Below are positions 1 to 7,610 of a stretch of DNA of 22,888 nucleotides, one piece after another (the first letter of the stretch is position 1; every line of letters begins with the position of its first letter). The position numbers were made by a program, and so were the translations under genes. The stretch comes from JAUVDZ01 sp964346325. GTDB taxonomy: Bacteria > Patescibacteriota > Gracilibacteria > UBA1369 > PNNO01. The stretch is taken from the NCBI GenBank assembly GCA_964346325.1, contig CAYFUK010000014.1:1-22888 (forward strand), given 5' to 3'. A model generated the notes under the pieces. The model searched no databases and was not told where the DNA came from. It was given only the letters and a program-made list of their open reading frames with translations.

Positions 1-2
1 CT

Positions 3-164
3 ATCACGCTTCGTGGTGTGCAGTGATACCTCCCCTGACTGATTCGAGGGCCTCGTGTATTCCTGAACCGTTTCCTGCATGGAGGAATCAAACGGAAGTT
101 GTAAACGGGAACACAGTTCCTGGTAATTCTCCATCGGATCCTCTGCCAAGTCTTCGGAGCTGAA
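3..164 (-). pseudogene. Sulfotransferase-like gene fragment (internal piece)
   Basis: The minus strand is open for 54 codons and runs off the left edge. The translation contains SEDLAEDPMENY followed by LQLPFDSSM and then EYTRPSN. This resembles the C-terminal part of PAPS-dependent sulfotransferases, which typically read 'YEDL..DP...L..LC.FLGLPF...M'. No start or stop is present. The protein's upstream part should lie to the right of base 164, but an unrelated plus-strand gene is there instead, so this is a broken internal fragment. GC is 62 of the first 120 bases, far above the rest of the window. The family call comes from motif resemblance over only about 50 residues and is moderate; the coding nature is more secure. 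Confidence 0.5.
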
Positions 165-170
165 GAAATA
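155..170. other. Compositional and gene-content junction
   Basis: GC falls from about 52% (bases 1-120) to about 17% (bases 181-240). A minus-strand sulfotransferase-like frame ends here and a plus-strand sugar transferase frame begins mid-protein. Both genes are truncated at the same point. That is expected of a chimeric contig end or a non-homologous recombination joint. The exact base cannot be fixed because either frame could supply a few codons. Confidence 0.6.
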
Positions 171-1028
171 AATAATTTAAATAAAATAATTGAAAATAAA
201 AAAGTTGATGAAATTATTCAGACAAAATCAGATTTAAGTAAGACCCATGCAGAGGATATTCTTGATTTATGTCGTGAAAATCATATTCAATATAATTTTG
301 TTCCCGACATTGTTCAGGTTCAAAAAACGAATATTGATATATCAACTCCATCCGGAATTCCCTTAATTTCATTAAAACCAACACCTTTGGACGGCTGGGG
401 CAGAGTTATTAAAAGAATTTTTGATATAATCATTTCACTCTTGGCTTTAATTTTTCTCTCACCCGTTTTATTAATTACGGCCATCGCAATAAAACTCGAT
501 AGCAGGGGCAGTATTCTTTTTAAATATCTGGATGACGGAAACCGCGTTAAAAGAGTGGGCCAATACGGAAAACTTTTTAATTTTTATAAATTCAGATCAA
601 TGAAGCCGAACACACATAATTTAAGGTACACCAAACTTGCTGAAAACAATATAAGAAAAGACTCCCCAATGGTAAAAATTAAGAATGATCCGCGCGTTAC
701 AAGAGTGGGAAAATTCATTAGAAAGTGGAGTATAGATGAGCTCCCTCAATTATGGAATGTTTTAAAAGGCGATATGTCGCTTGTTGGTCCGCGTCCTCAT
801 TTGCCCGAAGAAGTTGAAAAATACGACAAACATCATAAATTCGTTTTGTCGCTAAAACCGGGAATAAGCGGATTGGCACAAATAAGCGGAAGAAGCAATC
901 TTGATTTTGAAAAAGAAATTCAACTTGATACTTACTATATTGAAAACTGGTCAATTTGGCTTGATATAAAAATAATATTAAAAACTTTTAAAGTAGTTTT
1001 CTCTGGAAAAGCTGCAAAAGACGTGTAA
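165..1028 (+). CDS. Polyprenyl-phosphate sugar-1-phosphate transferase, 5'-truncated
   Basis: This is a bacterial sugar transferase (WcaJ/PglC-type phosphoglycosyl transferase). It moves a sugar phosphate from a nucleotide sugar to undecaprenyl phosphate at the inner face of the membrane, starting a surface glycan. The core runs from about base 387: KRIFDIIISLLALIF is the membrane hairpin, followed by KFRSM, the DELPQLWNVLKGDMSLVGPRP signature and PGISGLAQISGR. The frame stays open upstream to base 105 and reads as protein from about 165 (KKVDEIIQT, then PSGIPLISLKP just before the core), which matches the end of the Rossmann-like N-terminal region of long family members. No ATG or GTG lies in that stretch; the first usable codon is TTG 387, in the middle of a conserved segment. 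I therefore read it as a gene cut at the 165 junction, not a short enzyme beginning at 387. A TTG-initiated small form remains possible. secA follows 34 bases later. Confidence 0.8.
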   Translation, partial: EINNLNKIIENKKVDEIIQTKSDLSKTHAEDILDLCRENHIQYNFVPDIVQVQKTNIDISTPSGIPLISLKPTPLDGWGRVIKRIFDIIISLLALIFLSPVLLITAIAIKLDSRGSILFKYLDDGNRVKRVGQYGKLFNFYKFRSMKPNTHNLRYTKLAENNIRKDSPMVKIKNDPRVTRVGKFIRKWSIDELPQLWNVLKGDMSLVGPRPHLPEEVEKYDKHHKFVLSLKPGISGLAQISGRSNLDFEKEIQLDTYYIENWSIWLDIKIILKTFKVVFSGKAAKDV

Positions 1029-1062
1029 AATGGTTAGAGTTGAATAAATAAATTTAATAAAT

Positions 1063-3735
1063 ATGTTACAAAAGGTAATTAATCGAATTATAGGCGATCA
1101 GAACAAGAAAGCCATTAAAAAAATACAGCCCCTTGTAGATAAAATTAATGAAATTGAAAAAGAGTATTCCGAAGAACTTACAAAAGATGAAGACTTCAGA
1201 GAAAAAACAAATGAATTTAAAAGAAGGATAGCATCGGGTGAAACCGAAGATGACCTTTTACCTGAAGCATTTGCCCTTGTTAAAGCTGCCTGCGGCAGAT
1301 TAATGGGCAGAAAATGGGACGTTAGAGGAAATGATATGGAATGGGATATGATTCCTTATGATGTGCAGCTCATAGGCGCGATTATTTTACATCAGGGTAA
1401 AATTGCGGAAATGAAAACAGGTGAAGGGAAAACGCTCGTTTGTACAATGCCTGTTTATTTAAATGCTTTAAGCGGTAAAGGTGTATTTGTTGTAACTGTA
1501 AATGATTATCTTGCACAACGTGACTCCGAATGGATGAGCGGAGTTTATGAATTTTTAGGCTTATCGGTTGGTGTTATTAAACACGGTCAGACTCCCGATG
1601 AAAAAAAGCGGGCTTATGAATGCGATATAACTTACGGCACAAATAATGAATTCGGGTTCGATTATTTAAGAGACAACATGGCTACCAATGTAGACAATGT
1701 TGTTCAGAAAGAATTAAATTACGCGATTGTTGATGAAGTTGATTCGATTTTAATCGATGAAGCCAGAACTCCTTTAATAATCAGTGCTCCGGCAGATGAA
1801 TCCACATCCAAATATCAAAGATATTCCGATCTTGTTGGAAGGCTTAAAGAAAATGAAGATTACAATATTGATGAAAAAGCGAAAACAGCAACTTTGACCG
1901 AAAACGGTATAGAAAAAATGGAGAATTTTCTTGGTGTTGAGAATATATATACGGAAGCCGGTTTTATGGAAGTTCAGTACATTGAATCGGCACTAAAAGC
2001 ACATACGATTTTTAAAAGAGATATTGATTACGTAGTTAGAGACGGCGAAGTAATCATTGTCGATGAGTTCACAGGGCGTTTAATGCCGGGAAGACGATTC
2101 TCGCAGGGATTGCATCAGGCTATTGAAGCTAAGGAACGTGTTGAAATAAAAAGAGAATCAAAAACAATGGCAACAATAACATTTCAGAATTATTTCAGAT
2201 TATTTAATAAGTTGGCAGGTATGACCGGTACGGCTGAAACCGAATCGGAAGAGTTTTATAAAATATATGCACTTGATACCCTTGTAATACCTACCCATAA
2301 ATCGATTATCAGAGATGACAAATCCGACTCAATATATAAAACCCAAAAAGCAAAGTACACAGCGGTTGCTCAAAATACAAAAAAGCTTTATGAAAAAGGT
2401 CAGCCCGTTTTAATTGGTACGATCTCAATTGAAAAATCGGAAGTGATGAGCAAACTTCTGAAAATGCAGGGGGTTCCCCATAATGTTCTGAATGCCAAAT
2501 TTCATGAAAAAGAAGCGGAAATTATTAAAAATGCAGGCCAAAAAAAATCAGTAACAATTGCAACGAATATGGCAGGCCGGGGTACGGACATCAAACTCGG
2601 AGAAGGTGTTCCCGAACTTGGCGGCCTATATGTAATAGGAACCGAAAGGCACGAATCAAGACGGATTGATAATCAGCTGAGAGGTCGTTCAGGTCGTCAG
2701 GGTGACCGGGGTACAACACAGTTTTATGTTTCTACCGAAGATGATCTCATGCGTTTGTTTGGCGGAGAACGGGTTCAGAAAATGATGGAAATGCTGAAAG
2801 TTCCCGATGACATGCCTATAGAAAATGCCATGATTTCAAGATCAATTGAAAGTGCGCAGAAAAAGGTGGAAGGAAGAAACTTTGATATAAGAAAGCATCT
2901 GGTCGAATATGATGACGTAATTAATCATCATCGTTCAATTATTTATAAAAAAAGACACGAGGTTCTTGAAAGTGAAAATATAAAAAATGATATAATTGTT
3001 CTTTTGGAAAAAGAAGTTGAAAGTCTTGTTTACATGCATACGCAAGGCGAAACAAAAGACTGGAATTACGCTGAAATTGTTGAAACCGTAAGGACATTCA
3101 ACAGAAACCGGACAAAAGAATTTAATATTGATGATATAACAGGCATTACAACACATGAAAAAATGATAGAACGAGTAAAAAGATACTTATTTGATGAGTA
3201 TGAAGAGCTTGAAAAAACTATTCCCAATCCTGATTTATTAAGAAAGATTGAGCGAAGTGTTTATCTTCATATTATTGATTTGCACTGGATGGAGCATATT
3301 TCCAATCTGAACAGAATAAGAGAAAATGTAGCTCTTAGCGGATACAGTCAAAAAGACCCTTTAAATGAATATAAAGCGGAAGCATTCACGGCTTTTGAAA
3401 AAATGATGAATAATATTGAAAGTGCAACAATTAATACGTTATTTAAAATTGATATTAAAAGTCAGGTTCCTGCTCAGGTTATACAGGCCGATCAACCCGA
3501 ACAAATTAAAACAAATGAAAATCAGATTAATGCGCCGCTTTCGGGTAATGCGGCAATTGCCGGCAATAACAAAATTGGTGGCGGAATTAAAATGATTAAT
3601 ACGCAGGAAACAAATCCCGCATTCGCAAGGACCAATGCACCGCAGCCACCGAACCCTGAATTTCAGGGAATAGGCAGAAACGACCCTTGCCCGTGCGGAA
3701 GCGGAAAAAAATTCAAAAAATGTCACGGTGCTTAG
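1063..3735 (+). CDS. secA: Preprotein translocase ATPase SecA
   Basis: SecA is the cytoplasmic motor that uses ATP to push unfolded preproteins through SecYEG. At 890 residues it has normal length. The DEAD-motor Walker A is TGEGKT at residues 119-124 and Walker B is DEVD at 224-227. The second motor half contains ATNMAGRGTDIKLG and the helicase motif QLRGRSGRQGD. The helical scaffold follows (LHWMEHISNLNRIRENV). The C-terminus ends in the zinc-binding SEC-C motif CPCGSGKKFKKCH, after a low-complexity linker rich in Asn, Pro and Gln. The start is the first ATG in frame and the N-terminus (MLQKVINRIIGDQN) is typical. No Shine-Dalgarno is visible in the AT-rich 34-base leader. The small gene at 3760 lies 24 bases downstream and may be cotranscribed. 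The identification is secure. Confidence 0.98.
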   Translation: MLQKVINRIIGDQNKKAIKKIQPLVDKINEIEKEYSEELTKDEDFREKTNEFKRRIASGETEDDLLPEAFALVKAACGRLMGRKWDVRGNDMEWDMIPYDVQLIGAIILHQGKIAEMKTGEGKTLVCTMPVYLNALSGKGVFVVTVNDYLAQRDSEWMSGVYEFLGLSVGVIKHGQTPDEKKRAYECDITYGTNNEFGFDYLRDNMATNVDNVVQKELNYAIVDEVDSILIDEARTPLIISAPADESTSKYQRYSDLVGRLKENEDYNIDEKAKTATLTENGIEKMENFLGVENIYTEAGFMEVQYIESALKAHTIFKRDIDYVVRDGEVIIVDEFTGRLMPGRRFSQGLHQAIEAKERVEIKRESKTMATITFQNYFRLFNKLAGMTGTAETESEEFYKIYALDTLVIPTHKSIIRDDKSDSIYKTQKAKYTAVAQNTKKLYEKGQPVLIGTISIEKSEVMSKLLKMQGVPHNVLNAKFHEKEAEIIKNAGQKKSVTIATNMAGRGTDIKLGEGVPELGGLYVIGTERHESRRIDNQLRGRSGRQGDRGTTQFYVSTEDDLMRLFGGERVQKMMEMLKVPDDMPIENAMISRSIESAQKKVEGRNFDIRKHLVEYDDVINHHRSIIYKKRHEVLESENIKNDIIVLLEKEVESLVYMHTQGETKDWNYAEIVETVRTFNRNRTKEFNIDDITGITTHEKMIERVKRYLFDEYEELEKTIPNPDLLRKIERSVYLHIIDLHWMEHISNLNRIRENVALSGYSQKDPLNEYKAEAFTAFEKMMNNIESATINTLFKIDIKSQVPAQVIQADQPEQIKTNENQINAPLSGNAAIAGNNKIGGGIKMINTQETNPAFARTNAPQPPNPEFQGIGRNDPCPCGSGKKFKKCHGA

Positions 3736-3759
3736 CTTATAACGATAACCAATCCCGAT

Positions 3760-4086
3760 ATGAGAAGAAGAACTACTTTGGATATTCATGATTATGAAAA
3801 TCCCGAACAAGCATTCATCAGCGATAGCGAAGTTACTCCGGTAGCATCTGATGTTTCAAGTTTTACGGATGTTTCAACATTCACCGAAAGAATAAAGACT
3901 ATGAAATTAGAAACATTGATGGAGAAAAAAACCGCTTTATTAAAATTGATTAATGACTTTCAAAAAGAATTACCTTCCGATTCCATTGAGAAAGAATGGC
4001 ATGGCATGGTATTCAATTTACTTGAAACAACAAATGCAAAAGTGATGGCAATCACAAAACTGATTGATGAATTAACAGAAAATTAA
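3760..4086 (+). CDS. Small hypothetical protein, likely helical C-terminus
   Basis: I do not recognise this 108-residue protein. The first 45 residues are polar and probably disordered, with Ser/Thr-rich text such as VSSFTDVSTFTE. Residues about 46-108 look like one or two amphipathic helices (MKLETLMEKKTALLKLINDF, then ETTNAKVMAITKLIDELTEN), suggestive of a coiled-coil or helical-hairpin adaptor. There is no signal peptide, membrane segment or cysteine pair. It follows secA by 24 bases on the same strand, so it is probably cotranscribed, but a role in secretion would be a guess from position only. Its TAA stop shares bases 4083-4086 with the stop of the convergent galE. Codon use matches the neighbours, supporting a real gene. 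Confidence 0.7.
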   Translation: MRRRTTLDIHDYENPEQAFISDSEVTPVASDVSSFTDVSTFTERIKTMKLETLMEKKTALLKLINDFQKELPSDSIEKEWHGMVFNLLETTNAKVMAITKLIDELTEN

Positions 4087-5081
4087 TTGGTTGCAAATCC
4101 ATCCGGATTGTTTTTATGCCATTTCCACGCGGTTTCTATAATTTGTTCCATTGAAGTAAATCCGGGATTCCATCCAAGCTTCGATTTTATTTTTTCCGAA
4201 TCAGCAATCAATACTTCCGGATCCCCTTCTCTTCTTGGCGCATATTCTTTTGGGATAGGATGACCGACAACTTTTTCCGCCGATTCAATAACTTCCTTTA
4301 CCGTAAAACCCTTTCCGTTCCCCAGATTGAAAATATCAGATTTGTCTGATTCGAATAGATTTTTTAAAGCCAGAACATGAGCTTTTGCCAAATCATTAAC
4401 ATGAATGTAATCGCGAACACAGGTCCCGTCTTTTGTATTGTAATCCGTACCAAAAACAGAAATATTTTTACGCTTGCCAAGTGCAGTTTTTAAAATGAGA
4501 GGAATAAGATGAGTTTCCGGATCATGGTCCTCCCCTATTTTACCGTCCGGATCCGCTCCGGCAGCATTAAAATATCGTAATGAGGTATATTTTAATCCGT
4601 GTGTTTGTTCATACATCTTTAAAATATTCTCAAAAATTAATTTTGTGCGTCCATAATGATTAAGCGGATTCAAAGGATGATCTTCTTTTATGGGAACAGA
4701 AATCGGATTTCCATAAACCGCGGCGGTTGAAGAAAAAACAATATTCTTTATTCCGGCTGAAATCATTGCGTTCAATAAATTTGTTCCGTTTACGCAGTTA
4801 TTTTCAAAAAACTTTTCAGGATATTTCATAGATTCACCCGCCTCAATAAATGCCGCAAAATGAATAACCGCATCAAAATTATTATGTTCGATAAATTTTG
4901 TTAAAACTTCCCGCTCACCAAGATCCAAATCAATAAATTCAACCTCGGGCGGAAGTGATTCTTTATGACCATTCACCAAATTATCCAAAACTGTAACTTT
5001 GTAGCCTTCTTTTAAAAGAATTCGCACGGTATGAGAACCAATGTAACCGGCACCACCGGTAACAAGTATACTTTTATTCAT
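4083..5081 (-). CDS. galE: UDP-glucose 4-epimerase GalE
   Basis: GalE interconverts UDP-glucose and UDP-galactose (or the N-acetyl forms) through an NAD-bound 4-keto intermediate, supplying sugar donors for surface glycans. The extended short-chain dehydrogenase fold shows the NAD-binding GGAGYIGS at residues 9-16, the SST segment at 117-119 and the catalytic pair Tyr143/Lys147 in YGRTK. Further family text includes LRYFNAAGADP, GTCVRDYIHV and the C-terminal region REGDPEVLIADSEKI. The length of 332 residues is standard. Its ATG lies only 3 bases after the ftsK stop, so the two are almost certainly one transcript. Its TAA overlaps the stop of the convergent small gene at 3760-4086. Substrate preference cannot be read from sequence alone; the N-acetyl sugar is possible. 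Confidence 0.95.
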   Translation of the reverse strand: MNKSILVTGGAGYIGSHTVRILLKEGYKVTVLDNLVNGHKESLPPEVEFIDLDLGEREVLTKFIEHNNFDAVIHFAAFIEAGESMKYPEKFFENNCVNGTNLLNAMISAGIKNIVFSSTAAVYGNPISVPIKEDHPLNPLNHYGRTKLIFENILKMYEQTHGLKYTSLRYFNAAGADPDGKIGEDHDPETHLIPLILKTALGKRKNISVFGTDYNTKDGTCVRDYIHVNDLAKAHVLALKNLFESDKSDIFNLGNGKGFTVKEVIESAEKVVGHPIPKEYAPRREGDPEVLIADSEKIKSKLGWNPGFTSMEQIIETAWKWHKNNPDGFATN

Positions 5082-5084
5082 AAG

Positions 5085-7358
5085 TTAATCTAAATAAATT
5101 TCACGTGGTTTGGCTCCGTTTGATGGACCTATTGCTCCATTTTCTTCCAATTCATCCAATAACCGCGCAGCTCTTGCATATCCGACTTTTAAACGGCGTT
5201 GTAACAGTGAAGCTGAAGCTTTTCGGTTTTCTTTTATAACTTCTATCGCCTGTGTATACATATCATCATCCGAATCTCCAAAGTTGCTGTCAGGCACTCC
5301 GGTTAATTTTTGACCCGCCACTTTTGTTGAAACGATTTCATCATCATACTCAGGTTCAACAGTTAATTTCACTCTGTTTGTAACAGCCTCTATTTCTTCG
5401 GAAGATATATAAATACCCTGTATTCTCATCGGTTTGTTCATTCCGTTTGGCAAATAAAGCATATCACCTTTACCAAGCAGATCTTCGGCTCCGATACTAT
5501 CAACAATTGTTCTTGAATCAATCGAGGAGCTTACTGCAAAAGCAATTCTTGCAGGTATATTTGCCTTGATCAGACCGGTGATTACATCCACCGAAGGCCT
5601 TTGAGTAGCGATAATTAAATGTATTCCAACAGCACGTGCCATCTGAGCAATTCTGCAAATTGATGCTTCAACTTCTTTACCTGCCGCCATCATCAAATCC
5701 GCCAACTCGTCAATTACTACAACTATATTGCTCATTTTTTCTTCAATTGAAGGGTCGGCATTATAATCTGTAATATTCCTTTTTCCTCTATCAGCGCAAT
5801 CTGTATATCTTCTGTTCATTTCCGACACACACCATCTTAAAGCTATTGCAGCTTTTTCAGGATCGTTAATAACCGGCGTCAATAGATGCGGAATAGAATT
5901 ATAAGATTTGAGTTCAACCTGTTTTGGATCAATCAATATCATTTTAAGATCAAGGGGAGAATTTTGATATAAAAGCGAAATAAGCAATGTATTCATTCCC
6001 ACTGACTTACCGCTTCCTGTTGCACCTGCAATTAATAAATGCGGCATGCTTCTTAAATCGGAAACTATTGGCTCACCGGAAACATCTCTACCCAATGGAA
6101 ATTTGAGATTGGAATCAATCTTTTTGAAATCCTGTGACTCGAGAATTTCACGAAGTCTTACCATGGATCTTTGTTCGTTAGGAACCTCTATTCCCACCAG
6201 GGCTTTGCCCGAAATCGGTGCTTCTATACGCACTGATGAAGCTGCGAGCGCCAATGCAAGATCATTCTTTAAAGCTGTGATTTTTGACAACTTAACACCT
6301 TCATGAGGTTTTAAAGTATATTGAATTACAGTAGGCCCGACATGAACCTCATGCATTGTTACATCTATTCCGAATTGTCCCAGTTTTTTTCTGATTTTTT
6401 CAGCATTTTTCATTAAAACATCATCATCGGATTCTATTTCGGTTGTACTGCTGTTCAATAAATCAAGCGAAGGAAACTCCCAATCGGAAAAATCCTGTTC
6501 TTTTTCTTTTCCCGCGTCTTCAGGAATATCTTCTTCTTTTGCTTTATCTTTTATTTCAACTTTCTTATTTCCCGAATTATTTTCAGACCTTGCTTCCGGC
6601 TCTTTTTCCGAATCTTCGTTTGTTTCATTTACCGGTTGCGCTCTTTTAATTCTGATAGATGAATCGCGCTCACCATAAATAGCTTTTAATACTTCATCAC
6701 TCGCAAGTTCAACATTATCGGAATTTATTTGTTCCTCTTTTCTCTTTCTCTTTTCATCAGGCTTTTTCTCGATTTTGATTTCAGGTTTAAAGAACTTGGC
6801 AAGTTCTACAAGTGATATCTCGAATGATAACAGAATTGAAATCAAAACCGCTGCAACAAATATCACTGCTGATCCGATGTTTCCTATACTTAAAACTTCA
6901 CGCATAAAAAAGTTGGTGACAAATCCCACATAACCTCCATACTGCCCCTGCTGCGCAACAGTCAACAAACTTTCTATGGGTACGGCCAGGTGAGCAATAC
7001 TTAATACGGAAAGCACGAGTAAAATCAGACCAACCACTTTTGATAAGCCGAAATTTATATTTCTTGCAAAAAATAACATTAAAGTAATAAGCAAAAATAA
7101 GGGCGGAACCATATAAATCCCCCACCCGAGAATCGGTTGCAGTATGCCCACCCATATTTCACCTATGATACCGAATGAGCCCTGTATACTTAAAAAAGTT
7201 ATTGTTGCAAATACAAAATAAATAACCGCGGATATATCTCTGGCCACTGATGACTTAACCTCGAATTTCATTTGTTTTTTCGGAGTTCGTCTTCTTGCTT
7301 TTGATTTTGTTGATTTTTTTGATCTTGCAGATCGTTTTACTTTTCTTGTTCTTGGCAT
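5085..7358 (-). CDS. ftsK: DNA translocase FtsK/SpoIIIE
   Basis: FtsK is a septum-anchored hexameric DNA pump that clears chromosome ends into daughter cells and supports XerCD dimer resolution. Counting from the start chosen here (757 residues), a Lys/Arg-rich N-terminus is followed by four predicted membrane helices at about 41-60, 81-98, 107-125 and 163-180. A highly charged linker runs to about 310. The motor carries Walker A GATGSGKS at 445-452 and Walker B IDELADL with Asp/Glu 550-551. The C-terminal winged-helix gamma domain (ASASLLQRRLKVGYARAARLLDELEENGAIG) recognises KOPS-like sites. An alternative ATG at 7388 adds 10 residues. I prefer 7358 because a perfect TATAAT lies between the two ATGs, 9 bases before the second, which implies a leaderless start. 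It heads a two-gene unit with galE. Confidence 0.95.
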   Translation of the reverse strand: MPRTRKVKRSARSKKSTKSKARRRTPKKQMKFEVKSSVARDISAVIYFVFATITFLSIQGSFGIIGEIWVGILQPILGWGIYMVPPLFLLITLMLFFARNINFGLSKVVGLILLVLSVLSIAHLAVPIESLLTVAQQGQYGGYVGFVTNFFMREVLSIGNIGSAVIFVAAVLISILLSFEISLVELAKFFKPEIKIEKKPDEKRKRKEEQINSDNVELASDEVLKAIYGERDSSIRIKRAQPVNETNEDSEKEPEARSENNSGNKKVEIKDKAKEEDIPEDAGKEKEQDFSDWEFPSLDLLNSSTTEIESDDDVLMKNAEKIRKKLGQFGIDVTMHEVHVGPTVIQYTLKPHEGVKLSKITALKNDLALALAASSVRIEAPISGKALVGIEVPNEQRSMVRLREILESQDFKKIDSNLKFPLGRDVSGEPIVSDLRSMPHLLIAGATGSGKSVGMNTLLISLLYQNSPLDLKMILIDPKQVELKSYNSIPHLLTPVINDPEKAAIALRWCVSEMNRRYTDCADRGKRNITDYNADPSIEEKMSNIVVVIDELADLMMAAGKEVEASICRIAQMARAVGIHLIIATQRPSVDVITGLIKANIPARIAFAVSSSIDSRTIVDSIGAEDLLGKGDMLYLPNGMNKPMRIQGIYISSEEIEAVTNRVKLTVEPEYDDEIVSTKVAGQKLTGVPDSNFGDSDDDMYTQAIEVIKENRKASASLLQRRLKVGYARAARLLDELEENGAIGPSNGAKPREIYLD

Positions 7359-7367
7359 ATTTTTTTT

Positions 7368-7373
7368 ATTATA
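7368..7373 (-). promoter_or_regulatory. -10 element for ftsK-galE, leaderless start
   Basis: The minus strand reads TATAAT here, ending 9 bases before the ATG at 7358. Transcription would then begin about at the start codon. The matching -35 position (about 7391-7396) reads CCCCTT, which is poor, so the promoter call rests on the -10 box and the AT-rich context. Confidence 0.45.
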
Positions 7374-7382
7374 AGTTATTTG

Positions 7383-7466
7383 CCCCATTAAAGGGGGTTC
7401 ATGCTATGCTCGCGATAAATTTCGCCAGCGGGAGTCTCGCCCGAAGGCCAGTCTCTACCGGATATA
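7383..7466. other. GC-rich structured intergenic island upstream of ftsK
   Basis: This stretch is much richer in GC than its surroundings. It contains CCCC-ATTAAA-GGGG (7383-7396), a GCGA/TCGC mini-stem across 7411-7424, and a CGGG/CCCG stem enclosing AGTCTCG just after it. AGTCTC occurs twice, either side of GCCCGAAGGCC. No open frame of interest crosses it. It could be a small structured RNA, a dispersed intergenic repeat, or the 5' region of ftsK if transcription starts further out. I do not recognise a named family. Confidence 0.35.
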
Positions 7467-7526
7467 ATTTTAAACATAAAACAGGGAAAATTGCAAGTAT
7501 CTAAAATTCATATAAATCCATTACCA

Positions 7527-7553
7527 AATAAAAAAATAACCGGTTTTTTTATT
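7527..7553. repeat. AT-only 10-bp inverted repeat before the gltX promoter
   Basis: AATAAAAAAA (7527-7536) and TTTTTTTATT (7544-7553) are exact inverted repeats with a 7-base spacer that contributes to AACCGGTT (7538-7545). It sits a few bases upstream of the -35 box of gltX. It could act as an UP-like element or operator, or be a weak terminator with a short GC core. The low complexity limits the claim. Confidence 0.35.
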
Positions 7554-7557
7554 ATTT

Positions 7558-7586
7558 TTGCCAATCTACCTTTCCCCTGCTATTAT
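7558..7586 (+). promoter_or_regulatory. Sigma70-type promoter for gltX
   Basis: TTGCCA (7558-7563) and TATTAT (7581-7586) are separated by 17 bases. Each differs from the consensus at one or two positions. A start near 7593 would leave a leader of about 18 bases before the gltX ATG at 7611. Confidence 0.65.
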
Positions 7587-7610
7587 TATCCGCGAATTTA
7601 ATATACAAAA

